Shown here: positions 37,635 to 47,243 of the stretch, in pieces
Layout of the letters: each line of letters starts with the position of its first letter
Numbering within the stretch: the stretch's first letter is position 1
Assembly: GCA_937930305.1 (NCBI GenBank)
Contig: CALGLE010000010.1
Coordinates: 80,103-144,102, forward strand
Direction of reading: 5' to 3'
Source: an uncultured Granulosicoccaceae bacterium
GTDB lineage: Bacteria > Pseudomonadota > Gammaproteobacteria > Granulosicoccales > Granulosicoccaceae
Length of the DNA stretch: 64,000 nucleotides
Made by a program: the position numbers and the translations under genes
The notes under the pieces: generated by a model
Database searches by the model: none
What the model was told of the DNA's origin: nothing
The model's input: the letters and a program-made list of their open reading frames with translations, nothing else

Positions 37635-38633
37635 ATGCACTTCAATTCTGTGGTACATATTGGTGCCGGGAAGTGCGGAAGCACTTCCCTACAAAGTAGC
37701 TTAAGTCATACGCCGCTGCTGAGTGATACTGAAAACTCGCAGCAGTATGAGTATGCCGTGATAAGAGAAAACGGTAGTGTTCTGCGAGGTGCGCAGTTAC
37801 ATGACCGGCTATCACCATCGGGATTTAGTAGTGTTGATCTGACGCATGAGGTGCATTCGCACCTGGGTATGTCCGAAATTTCCAACAACATACAAGCAAT
37901 CTATCAGGAAAATAAAATTCCCATATTGTCTTGTGAAGGGTGGTTAAGCCGAGCTCATCAATTTCAAACAAGAAAACTATTAAAGCAACTGTCACTTAAT
38001 CCGAAAGTGGTTGTTTATGTTAGGCCCCCCTTAGAATGGATCAACAGTGCTTGGTGGCAATGGGGTGCGTGGTTAGATATCGGATTCGATGAGTGGTTAG
38101 AACGACAGAGAAAAGTGGTCAATTGGACCCGATGGATTCGGGAATGGAAGGCGCTTGAAGGGGTTGCTTCCGTTGAAGTCAGATTGGCAACATCTGATGT
38201 GGTCGAATCGTTTGGGCAGTTATTGAATGTCAATTTACCAAAACACCAAAATGTCAATATAGGTTCTCCACCGGCGCTTCTGCGTTTTTTACAACGGCAT
38301 CGTCAATACCGTAAAGGGCCACACGATAACCAGATTGAGCGCTATTTAATAACAAAGCTGGCACTGAAAAACGAGGCAACCCCTTGGGTGCTTTCAGATG
38401 AACTGCAGGTGGAGATTATTGACGACTTAAAAGAATCTTACAATGAACTGCTTACTTTTCTACCACCACGTGAACAACAGAAAATGCTTGATGACGCTCG
38501 CTGGTGGCGTGCGTTTAGTGGTGAAAAGCGTCTTGCGGAAGTGCCTGGTCCGATAATGACTCACCATCGGTCTACCGATCTAAAATTATCACTATGGGCA
38601 AAGGTGTATTTGCTAAGAAACCATTTTGATTAG
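37635..38633 (+). CDS. Sulfotransferase-like protein
   Basis: A 332-residue protein with the 5'-phosphosulfate-binding loop GAGKCGSTSLQ at residues 10-20 and a 3'-phosphate segment VVVYVRPPLEWINSAW near residue 130, the two PAPS-binding features of sulfotransferases. The rest is not recognisable, and the acceptor is unknown; bacterial members often sulfate glycans or lipids at the inner face of the membrane. No signal peptide or membrane helix is seen. It stands alone, convergent with the next gene, with no glycosyltransferases around it. Confidence 0.75.
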   Translation: MHFNSVVHIGAGKCGSTSLQSSLSHTPLLSDTENSQQYEYAVIRENGSVLRGAQLHDRLSPSGFSSVDLTHEVHSHLGMSEISNNIQAIYQENKIPILSCEGWLSRAHQFQTRKLLKQLSLNPKVVVYVRPPLEWINSAWWQWGAWLDIGFDEWLERQRKVVNWTRWIREWKALEGVASVEVRLATSDVVESFGQLLNVNLPKHQNVNIGSPPALLRFLQRHRQYRKGPHDNQIERYLITKLALKNEATPWVLSDELQVEIIDDLKESYNELLTFLPPREQQKMLDDARWWRAFSGEKRLAEVPGPIMTHHRSTDLKLSLWAKVYLLRNHFD

Positions 38634-38648
38634 TGGGCTCAGCTTCTG

Positions 38649-39953
38649 CTACCAATAACTCAAAGCCCCACGATACATATTCTCCAAATCCACCAAATTA
38701 GAATCTCTGGGTGCATTTAAAATAGCGCGTTTTTGTCGAATGGATGATTCGGCCATGGGTGTGATATCAGCTTCAGTAAAACCAATATCAGTTAGGCCGT
38801 TGGGCATCTTGGTTTCTTTCATTAATTCGATTAATCGTTTGCTCAACACTTCACCGGCATCATCGGGTGTTGCGCCTTTGCTGTCAGCGCCTAAGAAAGC
38901 TGCGCCTTCTAGGTGTCTTTCAGGCGTTGCGGCTGCGGTGTATTCAAAGATACTGGGTGCGTTCACAATCACACTGATGCCATGCGGAACAAAGGGGGAT
39001 GGCATCGGATAATCGCGTGTGGTGACGTTGTTCATTAGATGCGTTATGCCATACGACATAGCGTGGGGCAGGTGAGTGCCGGTGTTCCCAAAGGCCATGC
39101 CTGCCAGTGTGGCGCCCCACATGAGTTGGTCTCTGGCTTCGGTGTCGCTTGCATCGGCAACACCGCGGGCTAAATACTGATTGGCAATGCGTAAAGCTTC
39201 TGGTGCGAACAAATCACTGAATGGGTTTGCACCTTGAATGAGTTGTCGGCTGTTTGGGTTTTCTACGTTCTGCCATTGTGTGTGTGCTTTTGCGGTGTAG
39301 CACTCGAGCGCGTGACACAATAAATCAAAACCAGTGGATGCAACGACGTTGGACGGTAAGCTGTCGCAGTTTGCTGGGTCAACTAACGCTGCATCAGGTA
39401 ACAACCAGGGGTTGGCAACGACAAATTTTGTATTCAGTTCGTTTACCCGAAGCACAGAAATAGAGGTGCTTTCACTGCCGGTGCCAGAGGTTGTAGGGCA
39501 CGCTACGTGATACGGGACTGGCCCAGGTATGGGTGTGCCTTTACCGACAGGCTCTGCAAAGAAGTCCATCACGGGTATGTTATGAGTGGCCACAGCTAGG
39601 GCTGCTTTGCAGGTGTCGATAACAGAGCCCCCGCCAACCGATACCGCACCGTCGAAATTGCCATCTTTATAAAAAGCGGCCGCTCGTGTCACCGTATCAT
39701 CACAAGGTTCTATTCGCACATCATGAAAAATCCCAAAATCTATGTTTTGTTCTTTAAGGGAAGTTTTAACGATACTGAGGATGGAGGTGTTAAGTAACTG
39801 TTCATCGGTGAACAACGCCACACGTTTCAATTGCTGAAGTGCTAAGCGTTGGCCGATTTCGCTTAAGCAGCCCCGACCGTAGGTGAGTTTTGGAATAGCG
39901 ACGGTGAGGCTGGTAGCGCCGTTTTGGCAGGGTGCGTAGTACTGACAACCCAT
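38649..39953 (-). CDS. Iron-containing alcohol dehydrogenase, hydroxyacid-oxoacid transhydrogenase type
   Basis: A 434-residue group III dehydrogenase. Conserved features include VGGGSVIDTCKAA, CPTTSGTGSESTS, GFDLLCHALECYTA and GNTGTHLPHAMSY, whose Asp and His residues bind the metal. The overall pattern, including the RIEPCDD stretch and the N-terminal YYAPC, fits ADHFE1-like transhydrogenase better than short butanol dehydrogenases. That enzyme couples 4-hydroxybutyrate oxidation to 2-oxoglutarate reduction without free NAD; the substrate here is inferred. It is monocistronic and converges on the sulfotransferase-like gene. Confidence 0.85.
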   Translation of the reverse strand: MGCQYYAPCQNGATSLTVAIPKLTYGRGCLSEIGQRLALQQLKRVALFTDEQLLNTSILSIVKTSLKEQNIDFGIFHDVRIEPCDDTVTRAAAFYKDGNFDGAVSVGGGSVIDTCKAALAVATHNIPVMDFFAEPVGKGTPIPGPVPYHVACPTTSGTGSESTSISVLRVNELNTKFVVANPWLLPDAALVDPANCDSLPSNVVASTGFDLLCHALECYTAKAHTQWQNVENPNSRQLIQGANPFSDLFAPEALRIANQYLARGVADASDTEARDQLMWGATLAGMAFGNTGTHLPHAMSYGITHLMNNVTTRDYPMPSPFVPHGISVIVNAPSIFEYTAAATPERHLEGAAFLGADSKGATPDDAGEVLSKRLIELMKETKMPNGLTDIGFTEADITPMAESSIRQKRAILNAPRDSNLVDLENMYRGALSYW

Positions 39954-40054
39954 ATCGGATATCCGAATTCAATAGACAACTCAGACTGTAACAAGAACGG
40001 CTTAACGATACCAATTGTATAGTTGGATATTAATGCGTAACCAAGAAATTCAGG

Positions 40055-40085
40055 CAAAAAAAAAGGCGCTCACTATGAGCGCCTT
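40055..40085 (-). terminator. Rho-independent terminator after ctpA
   Basis: A ten-base perfect stem (aaggcgctca and tgagcgcctt) with a three-base loop; on the minus strand it ends in a run of about ten T. It lies 25 bases beyond the peptidase stop codon. Confidence 0.93.
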
Positions 40086-40109
40086 ATCTGCTTGATCAAA
40101 CGGCTTTGA

Positions 40110-41429
40110 TTACTGACCGCGTTGGCTCAGGATAGACAAGCCTTTCAACAAGTTTAGCGCTTCAAACAATTGGTAATCATCGGTTGCTAGATCGCCTTCT
40201 TCTTCACCGCTGGCGCTTTCATCACCATTAGCTTTGGCCGCTTTTTCTTCATCGCTTCCGCTTAAGTGACCGCTTAAGTTGCTTTCGCTTAGCGGTGTGA
40301 AGCCATTACCTTCTGCTCGCGTCCAAGTGCCTGGTTGTGTGTCGATATCTGGCTCAATACCCAGTGCCTGAATAGAGCGGCCATTTGGGGTGAAATAGCG
40401 GCTAGTGGTGAGTTTTACGGCACCGCCACCTGGAAGATCTTGGATGGTTTGCACCGAACCCTTACCGAATGTTTTGGTGCCCATGATGATGGCGCGTTCG
40501 TGATCTTGCATGGCGCCGGCCACAATTTCTGAAGCGGATGCCGAACCGCCGTTCACCAGAACGACTAAAGGAGCACCGTCTAGGATGTCACCGGTGGTCG
40601 CGTCATAGCGTAGTTGCGAATCGCTTTCGCGTCCATCGGTATAGACGATCATGCCATCGTTTAAGAAGGCATCTGAGACACCGACCGCACCCGAGAGTAC
40701 GCCACCAGGGTTGTTGCGCAAGTCGAGCACCAAACCATTTAATCCATCATTTTCGGTTTTCAGCTTTTTGATAGCTTTCAGCATGTCTGCGGTGGTTTTG
40801 GTTTGAAAATTTGAAATTCGTAGGTAGCCAAAATCGTCGTCTAGCATTCGACTACGAACACTGGTGACCTTAATGACCGCACGCTCAATGTCGATGCTTA
40901 GCGGCTGATCTTCGCCTTCTCTTATGACAGTCAAGCTAATAATGCTGCCAGGTTTGCCACGCATTAGTTTTACTGCGTCATTTAACGATAAGCCTTTCAC
41001 TGGCGTGTCGTCTAAACGAATGATTAAATCACCGGCTTGAATGCCAGCTCGTTCGGCGGGTGTATCGTCAATGGGAGACACAACACGAACAAACCCATCT
41101 TCCATGCCTACTTCAATGCCGAGACCGCCGAATTCGCCGGTTGTACCGATGCGTAGCTCACTGAATTCTTCGGCATTTAAATAGGCCGAGTGTGGGTCTA
41201 AACCATTGAGCATTCCGCGAATGGCATTTTCAAACAGCTCATCATCGGATACCTCTTCCACGTAATCATTCTTGATGCGAGTGATGACGTCGGTGAAGGT
41301 GCGCATCTGCTCAAGTGGCAGACCTGTTGAACCTGCATTCTTCGTGGCTAGCACGTTCTGACCAATTGTCAGCGTAGCGCCGAGTACGGCGCCTGCAAGT
41401 ACCATGGATGCGGTACGGATGGTTGTCAT
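40110..41429 (-). CDS. ctpA: Carboxy-terminal processing protease, S41 family
   Basis: A 439-residue periplasmic protease with an N-terminal signal or anchor helix. A PDZ domain spans about 95-180 (GGLGIEVGMEDG, AGIQAGDLIIRLD). The catalytic Ser298 lies in GGSASASEI and Lys323 in TFGKGS, spaced 25 residues as in characterised members. An acidic, Ser-rich segment follows near residue 390. A CGGAG site precedes the ATG on the minus strand. It is downstream of envC in the same direction, a widespread gammaproteobacterial pair concerned with cell-wall hydrolase control. Confidence 0.94.
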   Translation of the reverse strand: MTTIRTASMVLAGAVLGATLTIGQNVLATKNAGSTGLPLEQMRTFTDVITRIKNDYVEEVSDDELFENAIRGMLNGLDPHSAYLNAEEFSELRIGTTGEFGGLGIEVGMEDGFVRVVSPIDDTPAERAGIQAGDLIIRLDDTPVKGLSLNDAVKLMRGKPGSIISLTVIREGEDQPLSIDIERAVIKVTSVRSRMLDDDFGYLRISNFQTKTTADMLKAIKKLKTENDGLNGLVLDLRNNPGGVLSGAVGVSDAFLNDGMIVYTDGRESDSQLRYDATTGDILDGAPLVVLVNGGSASASEIVAGAMQDHERAIIMGTKTFGKGSVQTIQDLPGGGAVKLTTSRYFTPNGRSIQALGIEPDIDTQPGTWTRAEGNGFTPLSESNLSGHLSGSDEEKAAKANGDESASGEEEGDLATDDYQLFEALNLLKGLSILSQRGQ

Positions 41430-41593
41430 AATTACACAGCTCCGAAGGCGAGTTCGTTTGACAGGTTAGCGGCGAATGCGGCGCCAGGCCCTATTCAATA
41501 GCCTGTTTTGGGCGTCACTTTTACAACGGTCACGCAAGAATTGGACACGACCCACATTTTCAACCAGTTTAACGGTTTTTCTAACGGGCTCGC

Positions 41594-42838
41594 CTAATTC
41601 TTGGCGGATGCAGTACCAATGGGCAACCTCACCCATTGCTCTGGGTCAACGGGTTTGGCCTCGTGCCGAATCTCAAAATACAGCCCTGACCTCTTATGAC
41701 CACCGGAAATGCCAACAGTTGCAACCGGTCGTCCGCTGTCCACCCAGTCACCCACCGAAACCAAACTTTCGCGGTTCCCGCCATAAAGCGTCATGAAACT
41801 GTCGCCGTGATCCACGATGATCAGCCGACCAAAGCCTTGCAGCCAGTCGCTGTAAACCACTTCGCCATCGGCGATGGCGCGTACCGGCGTGCCTTCCTTG
41901 GCGGTGATGAAAAGCCCTTGCCAGCGCACTTTACCCACCGACTTCACTTCATCGAATCGGGCGTAAATGGAACCGTTCACGGGTAACTCGTAGGTTCCGC
42001 GCCCGGCGTTGAAATAGCCCGATTTTGCCACTTGTAAGGCTTTTAGCTCTTCCATGAGGGTTTGCAGACGGTCGTTGTCGGCCTTGAGTTCAGCCACGGT
42101 TTTGGTGGTGGTTTGGATATCAGCATCCACCGTTTTTATCTCCGTAGTGACCTCTTGGCGTTGCTGCACCAGCGCTTGATGCTGTGATGAGGCTTTACGC
42201 TGAATGTAATTCAACCAGTTGCGATCTTTGAGAGCGGTGGCGTGAGCTTGCTCTACGGTGTCGATAATGGCCAATTGTTGAGCAATTTGTTGGTTTTGCG
42301 CACGGACAAAAAAATCAGCGTACACACCCAAGCGGCTTGCTTTAGATGGGTTGTCGTGTTGCAGCACAACCCGCAGGCCTGTGCCGTTGGAGATGTGTTG
42401 CTGCTTACGAATGGAGTTGGCGAGAATGCTTTTGCGTGCCGATAAGTGGGCTCGTTCAGTTTGCACTTGAGCTTCTAGAGTTTCGAGCGATGTGTTGTAC
42501 CGTTCGATTTCTTGCTTTAGTGATTGCACGCGAGCCTCGCGTTCGGACACTTTGCCCGTGACCGCATTGGCTGCTTTTTCTAACGAGGCCTTTCTGGATT
42601 GATTGGCTTTGAGTTGTTCGTCCAGCAGTTTAAGTCGTTTTGCGGTGTTCTGAATTTGCTCTTCAACACTGGCAATGTCTTGGGGTGTTTTGCTTTCATC
42701 AGCTTGCGCGGTAACGCTGCAAACACAGCACAGCAATAAAGCAGCACCGAACCCCAGGCAGGACAACCACCTTGAGATTTTTAAACGCTTGGCTTTGATC
42801 AAAGGGTAAAAGTGGCTGCTTAAATCGCTTTCGTGCAT
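41594..42838 (-). CDS. envC: Murein hydrolase activator EnvC
   Basis: A 414-residue periplasmic protein. A signal peptide (residues 20-45) is followed by two long coiled coils (about 50-260), then a LytM/M23 domain (about 290-405). The LytM domain is degenerate: the first metal His is missing in GLFITAKEGTPVRAIADG and the YGGN segment replaces the usual Tyr-Gly-His. This is what is seen in EnvC, which activates amidases instead of cutting peptidoglycan itself. It is transcribed toward ctpA with 164 bases between. Confidence 0.93.
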   Translation of the reverse strand: MHESDLSSHFYPLIKAKRLKISRWLSCLGFGAALLLCCVCSVTAQADESKTPQDIASVEEQIQNTAKRLKLLDEQLKANQSRKASLEKAANAVTGKVSEREARVQSLKQEIERYNTSLETLEAQVQTERAHLSARKSILANSIRKQQHISNGTGLRVVLQHDNPSKASRLGVYADFFVRAQNQQIAQQLAIIDTVEQAHATALKDRNWLNYIQRKASSQHQALVQQRQEVTTEIKTVDADIQTTTKTVAELKADNDRLQTLMEELKALQVAKSGYFNAGRGTYELPVNGSIYARFDEVKSVGKVRWQGLFITAKEGTPVRAIADGEVVYSDWLQGFGRLIIVDHGDSFMTLYGGNRESLVSVGDWVDSGRPVATVGISGGHKRSGLYFEIRHEAKPVDPEQWVRLPIGTASAKN

Positions 42839-42920
42839 CCGATTAAGTGTAGTGCAGCTTATCTGGATTAGGTAACTTCACTAACTTGCAATCTTTGCGT
42901 TGTACAACAACCGATCAGTT

Positions 42921-43736
42921 TTAGTTTTCTGCCACTTGCTGTGAGCTGCGGTTCTCTTCGTCCGGGCGTAACCAATTGATTTCTTCGGCTGTAAACTCAT
43001 TGATGGTGACACTGCGCAGGGATTCAGCCATGTACGAACTCCAGGCGGAAGTGGGAATGCGCCCTGCCATTATTTCAGCACTTCGTTGGGGATAGCGTGG
43101 TGAACGATAGGGGTTGGAAAAACCGACTGGAAATTGAGGATTGCCGGTCGGGCCGTATTTGTCACTGGCTCCCACCGTGTGCAAAATTTCGTGAGCGATG
43201 ATGACGTTGTTCTGTTGGGTTTGTTTGGAGTCTGCAAAGGCGTGCACCAATCCCATCAATCCTTTCTGCATGCCCAATGAATGCGACAAGGCTTGTCCAT
43301 CCACGCCTTCGTAATACATCACGAATAGACGTACGCGAGTTAAATCACCGCCATCATCGGGTGTATTTCTATACGCCCACCAGCGAAAACGTAAGCCCCA
43401 CAACAGAACATCCACAGGGGTTTTATTGTGTGGGAAGACGGGGGGGTGATTGCGGATGGTCTCTCCCAGGCGCACATTTAGCGGCTGCGTTAAGGTTAAG
43501 TTGTGTCTGGCGGCCTCCCTGACACCCCATTCGTTAATTATCCGAAACGTGTTATCGGATAAGCCATTGATGTAGTCGGCTGTGACTAAATGTCCGTCAG
43601 CGTTGATGGGAAACACTGTCACTTCCAGCGTTTGATTCCAATTTCGCGTGAAAACCATCTGGTGTGCGGCGGTTAACGAAAAACCAGTTAATGCCAGCAG
43701 CAAAATCGTGACCCGAATTTTGGCAAATCTTCCCAA
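42921..43736 (-). CDS. Putative secreted zinc metalloprotease-like protein (HExxHxxGxxD)
   Basis: A 271-residue protein I cannot assign to a named family. An N-terminal hydrophobic segment (residues 8-24) suggests a signal peptide or anchor. The motif HEILHTVGASDKYG places His182, Glu183, His186 and Asp192 in a metzincin-like HExxHxxGxxD arrangement, consistent with zinc hydrolysis outside the cytoplasm. The sequence is Trp-rich around residue 115-122. It lies 82 bases from the envC start on the same strand and may be co-transcribed. Proteolytic activity is inference. Confidence 0.72.
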   Translation of the reverse strand: MGRFAKIRVTILLLALTGFSLTAAHQMVFTRNWNQTLEVTVFPINADGHLVTADYINGLSDNTFRIINEWGVREAARHNLTLTQPLNVRLGETIRNHPPVFPHNKTPVDVLLWGLRFRWWAYRNTPDDGGDLTRVRLFVMYYEGVDGQALSHSLGMQKGLMGLVHAFADSKQTQQNNVIIAHEILHTVGASDKYGPTGNPQFPVGFSNPYRSPRYPQRSAEIMAGRIPTSAWSSYMAESLRSVTINEFTAEEINWLRPDEENRSSQQVAEN

Positions 43737-43927
43737 GCAAGGTCTCTCAATGGCGGTGTATGCTCAACTGTTGTCGGGCTGTTGACGGGGTCGCTGAAAC
43801 GGCATCACCTCAGGGTGGGCTGGTAGTCGCAATTTCGGGCATCGAACAGGCAAAACGTGACGTAAGTCCGTGATTATTATTCAGCGCAAAGCCTTTAGTC
43901 GGCGCGCCCAAACCCAGTAACGAAACT

Positions 43928-46576
43928 ATGAGAACAACGGATACTGTTGCCATCGAACGCAATGACTACACCGCATCGGGCTTTCAAATACCCGTAACCG
44001 AATTGCACTTTCGGCTTGATCCGGATGCCACCGTGGTCCGCAGCCGGCTGACCGTGGTGCGAACGAATGGTGTTGCCGCTGCTAGCACCGCATTGGTGCT
44101 CGACGGCGTGGACTTAGCGCTTAAGTCAGTTCGAATCGATGGCAAATCCGTCGCTGATGATGCCATGCAACAAACAACGTCTACGCTAACGTTGCATAAG
44201 GTGCCCGATACGTTCACTTTAGAAATTGAAACCCATATTGCGCCCGATGCGAATACGGCATTGGAGGGGCTCTATCGCTCCAGCGGCAATTACTGCACGC
44301 AGTGCGAGGCGGAAGGCTTTCGAAAAATAACCTACTACTTGGATCGACCCGATGTGTTGTCCGTATTCACGGTGACGGTTGAAGGGGATAAAACATCTTT
44401 ACCTGTGTTACTAGCCAATGGCAATCCAGTTTCCCATCAGGATTTGACTGATGGGTTTCACCAGTGGGTATGGCACGACCCGCATCCTAAGCCGTGTTAT
44501 TTGTTCGCGTTGGTGGCCGGAAATTTAGTCACCGTCGAAGACCACTTCGCCACCCGCAGTGGGAAAGACGTGCTGCTACAAATTTACGTGCAGGCGCATA
44601 ACTTACCCTTATGTGACTACGCCATGGGTGCTTTAAAGCGATCTATGCAGTGGGATGAGGAAGTGTATGGCCTGGAGTACGATTTAGACCGATTCATGAT
44701 TGTTGCCGTGGATGATTTCAATATGGGGGCGATGGAAAACAAAGGGCTTAATGTATTTAATTCCAAATACGTGTTGGCCAGTATTGAAACGGCGACTGAT
44801 ATGGATTTTATTGGCGTAGAGGCGGTAATTGCCCACGAATATTTTCATAACTGGACAGGCAATCGAGTCACGTGCCGAGATTGGTTTCAATTAAGTTTAA
44901 AAGAGGGCCTAACGGTTTTTCGAGATCAGTGTTTCACCGCAGATTTGCACTCACCGACAGTGAAAAGAATTCAAGATGTGCAGCTATTACGTAATCATCA
45001 GTTTGCGGAAGATGCAGGGCCCACAGCTCACCCCATTCGCCCCGACAGCTACGTTGAAATCAATAATTTTTACACCCTCACAGTTTACGAAAAGGGGGCT
45101 GAAGTTATTCGAATGTTTCACACCTTGTTGGGTGATCAAGCCTATCGTGCAGGCATTGAGTTGTATTTCCAACGACACGATGGGCAGGCTGTGACCTGTG
45201 ATGATTTTATCGATGCGATGCAGGATGCCAGTGGCGTTGATTTAACACAATTTCGGCGTTGGTATTCGCAAGCGGGTACGCCAGTGCTGACGGTAACTGA
45301 CGAATACGATGCGAAAGAACAGCGGTATCAATTAACCATCGCTCAACAAACCCCAAATACGCCAGGGCAAAGTGATAAGGAGCCTTTGTTAATTCCAGTT
45401 GACGTGGCTCTTTTGAATGACGCTGGGCATGTGATGCCAGTGCACCTGCAGGAGTCGGCGACACCAACTGCAGGCGGCGGTGTCTTACTGCGTTTAGTGC
45501 AACGCTCGCAAACTTGGCAGTTCAATCAAGTGGCATCCAAACCGGTGTTGTCATTGCTGCGCCAATTCTCAGCACCCGTGCAAGCCCACTATGAATATGA
45601 CGCAGAGTCTCTGGCGTTCTTAATGGCTCACGATACGGACACCTTTAATCGTTGGGAAGCCGGACAGCGTTTGGGTGAATGGGCCGTGAGGGAGCTTGAA
45701 CAAGGTCGGCGCGAGGTATTGACAACTTATCTAAGCGCTTTGGAGAACGTTATTGACGATTCTTCCATTGATGACGCTTTGAAGGCACAGATGATCACAC
45801 CGCCATCGTATGAGGCGCTGGCACAATCGCGTAAAAAAATTGATGTTCACGCCATACTCGGTGCGAGAAAAGCATTGCGTGAAGCCTTAGCGAATCAATG
45901 TCAGACAAAGCTAAAAGCGCTCGTAACGGATCGGCCGGTAGATCAGTTTGACGATTCAAACAACGACGTACTCAGTGATCCAGCTATGGCAGGACGTGCA
46001 CTGGCGAATGCTGCGCTACAAGCGCTGTCTGTATTGTCAGCTGAACAATGGTTGCCGTTAGCGGAGCAACGATATAACGCCAGTCAAACCATGACGGACC
46101 GGATGGGTGCGCTGAGTGTGATATCCCAGCATCCTGGGGATGTGCGCAGTCGTTGTATGCAGCACTTTCACGACGCCTTCAGTGATCATAAGTTAGTGAT
46201 TGATAAGTGGTTCATGCTGCAGTCCTTAGCGGACTACGATGACGCGTTTGCCGATATACAAGCTTTGGTAAAACATGCATCTTTCGAGGCGAGTAATCCA
46301 AATCGATTGCGTTCAGTATACGGGGTGTTCGCGGGTGCGAATCCCGGGCAATTTCATGTGTCCGGTGGTGCCGGTTATCGCTGGTTAGCGGATGCTGTTA
46401 TCGATATGGATGCGCGTAACCCGCAGGTTGCGGCCCGATTAGTGGTGCCGCTCACCCAATGGCAGCGATATCAGACGAACAGCGCCGATGCCATGCGTGA
46501 ACAGTTACAACGCATCGCCAACCAGTCGTCATTGTCACCCGATGTGTTTGAGCTGGTTTCAAAAGCATTGGCTTAA
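43928..46576 (+). CDS. pepN: Aminopeptidase N
   Basis: An 882-residue M1-family zinc aminopeptidase that trims N-terminal residues from cytosolic peptides. The exopeptidase motif GAMENKGLN and the zinc motif HEYFH (His303, His307) with Glu326 in LKEGLTVF are all present, and NWTGNRVTCRDWFQLS matches the PepN branch. Length is close to that of Escherichia coli PepN (870). It is divergent from the metalloprotease-like gene with 191 intergenic bases. Confidence 0.97.
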   Translation: MRTTDTVAIERNDYTASGFQIPVTELHFRLDPDATVVRSRLTVVRTNGVAAASTALVLDGVDLALKSVRIDGKSVADDAMQQTTSTLTLHKVPDTFTLEIETHIAPDANTALEGLYRSSGNYCTQCEAEGFRKITYYLDRPDVLSVFTVTVEGDKTSLPVLLANGNPVSHQDLTDGFHQWVWHDPHPKPCYLFALVAGNLVTVEDHFATRSGKDVLLQIYVQAHNLPLCDYAMGALKRSMQWDEEVYGLEYDLDRFMIVAVDDFNMGAMENKGLNVFNSKYVLASIETATDMDFIGVEAVIAHEYFHNWTGNRVTCRDWFQLSLKEGLTVFRDQCFTADLHSPTVKRIQDVQLLRNHQFAEDAGPTAHPIRPDSYVEINNFYTLTVYEKGAEVIRMFHTLLGDQAYRAGIELYFQRHDGQAVTCDDFIDAMQDASGVDLTQFRRWYSQAGTPVLTVTDEYDAKEQRYQLTIAQQTPNTPGQSDKEPLLIPVDVALLNDAGHVMPVHLQESATPTAGGGVLLRLVQRSQTWQFNQVASKPVLSLLRQFSAPVQAHYEYDAESLAFLMAHDTDTFNRWEAGQRLGEWAVRELEQGRREVLTTYLSALENVIDDSSIDDALKAQMITPPSYEALAQSRKKIDVHAILGARKALREALANQCQTKLKALVTDRPVDQFDDSNNDVLSDPAMAGRALANAALQALSVLSAEQWLPLAEQRYNASQTMTDRMGALSVISQHPGDVRSRCMQHFHDAFSDHKLVIDKWFMLQSLADYDDAFADIQALVKHASFEASNPNRLRSVYGVFAGANPGQFHVSGGAGYRWLADAVIDMDARNPQVAARLVVPLTQWQRYQTNSADAMREQLQRIANQSSLSPDVFELVSKALA

Positions 46577-46937
46577 GACGAAAGTTCAGTTCAATTACGC
46601 ACTTATAAAAGTGGTCAGTCTTTTCGATGCCACTGTGAAGTCAGGGATCTCAAACTTGATCTAAGCACTGTAACAATTAGCAGTTGCTTAAAGCGTAAGG
46701 CGGATATGACAACCCAAGGTGAGGTAAATGCAATACGTAGAATCATTCACACATTGCAATTGACTGCTAGTGGGCTCGGGAAACAAATGTTTCCTCAATG
46801 TAAACAACTATGAACAAAGCTTTGAATCGTTAACTGAAGTTAAAAGTGCGTGCTAATTTCCAAACATGAGTATGTGCCTGCGGCTGTATGGCAGGGAAAT
46901 CGCTGTATTGGTCGTAAACTACTGAGAGTTTGGAAAG
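46577..46937. other. Non-coding region upstream of the cold-shock gene
   Basis: These 361 bases hold no supported gene. They likely contain the cold-shock gene promoter and a long leader, as known for cspA. A perfect seven-base inverted repeat ggaaaca/tgtttcc with a two-base spacer lies at 46779-46794. No clear -10 box was found. Confidence 0.5.
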
Positions 46938-47156
46938 ATGTCCGAGAAACAATCTGGAACCGTTAAATGGTTCGATAACGCAAAAGGGTATGGCTTCATT
47001 GTCGGCCCATCGGGAGAGGACGTATTTGTCCACTACCGTGCTATTGTGGGCGAAGGATACCGTTCGCTGGCAGAAGGTCAGGAAGTTGAATTTGTTGCCA
47101 GTCAGGGAGAAAAGGGTTGGCAGGCCTCTGAGGTCACGCCCACCACCACAGCCTAA
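46938..47156 (+). CDS. Cold-shock domain protein (CspA family)
   Basis: A 72-residue single-domain nucleic-acid chaperone. The RNA-binding motifs are RNP1 KGYGFI (residues 16-21) and RNP2 VFVHY (29-33); the usual Phe at residue 33 is Tyr, and the following RAI replaces the common SAI. It binds single-stranded RNA or DNA in the cytoplasm. A GGAAAG tract precedes the ATG. It is followed by two hairpins and then the MFS/acyltransferase gene. Confidence 0.93.
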   Translation: MSEKQSGTVKWFDNAKGYGFIVGPSGEDVFVHYRAIVGEGYRSLAEGQEVEFVASQGEKGWQASEVTPTTTA

Positions 47157-47160
47157 CGTT

Positions 47161-47207
47161 ACACCAGCATTGACTGGTGTCCGGTCGATCGTTTCTAGAT
47201 CGGCCGG
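47161..47207 (+). other. Tandem hairpins after the cold-shock gene
   Basis: Two adjacent inverted repeats: acaccag/ctggtgt around a six-base loop (47161-47180), then a ten-base stem ccggtcgatc/gatcggccgg with one G-U pair (47181-47207). There is no T run, so they are more likely RNA-stabilising or attenuating structures than a simple terminator. Confidence 0.55.
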
Positions 47208-47243
47208 CTCGCGGCATCGTATTCGCTGTGTTGGCGACCCCTC

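Noticed and set aside
41594..42838. Active M23 endopeptidase
   Set aside because: Key zinc-binding His residues of the LytM domain are missing and the coiled-coil layout is that of the activator EnvC.
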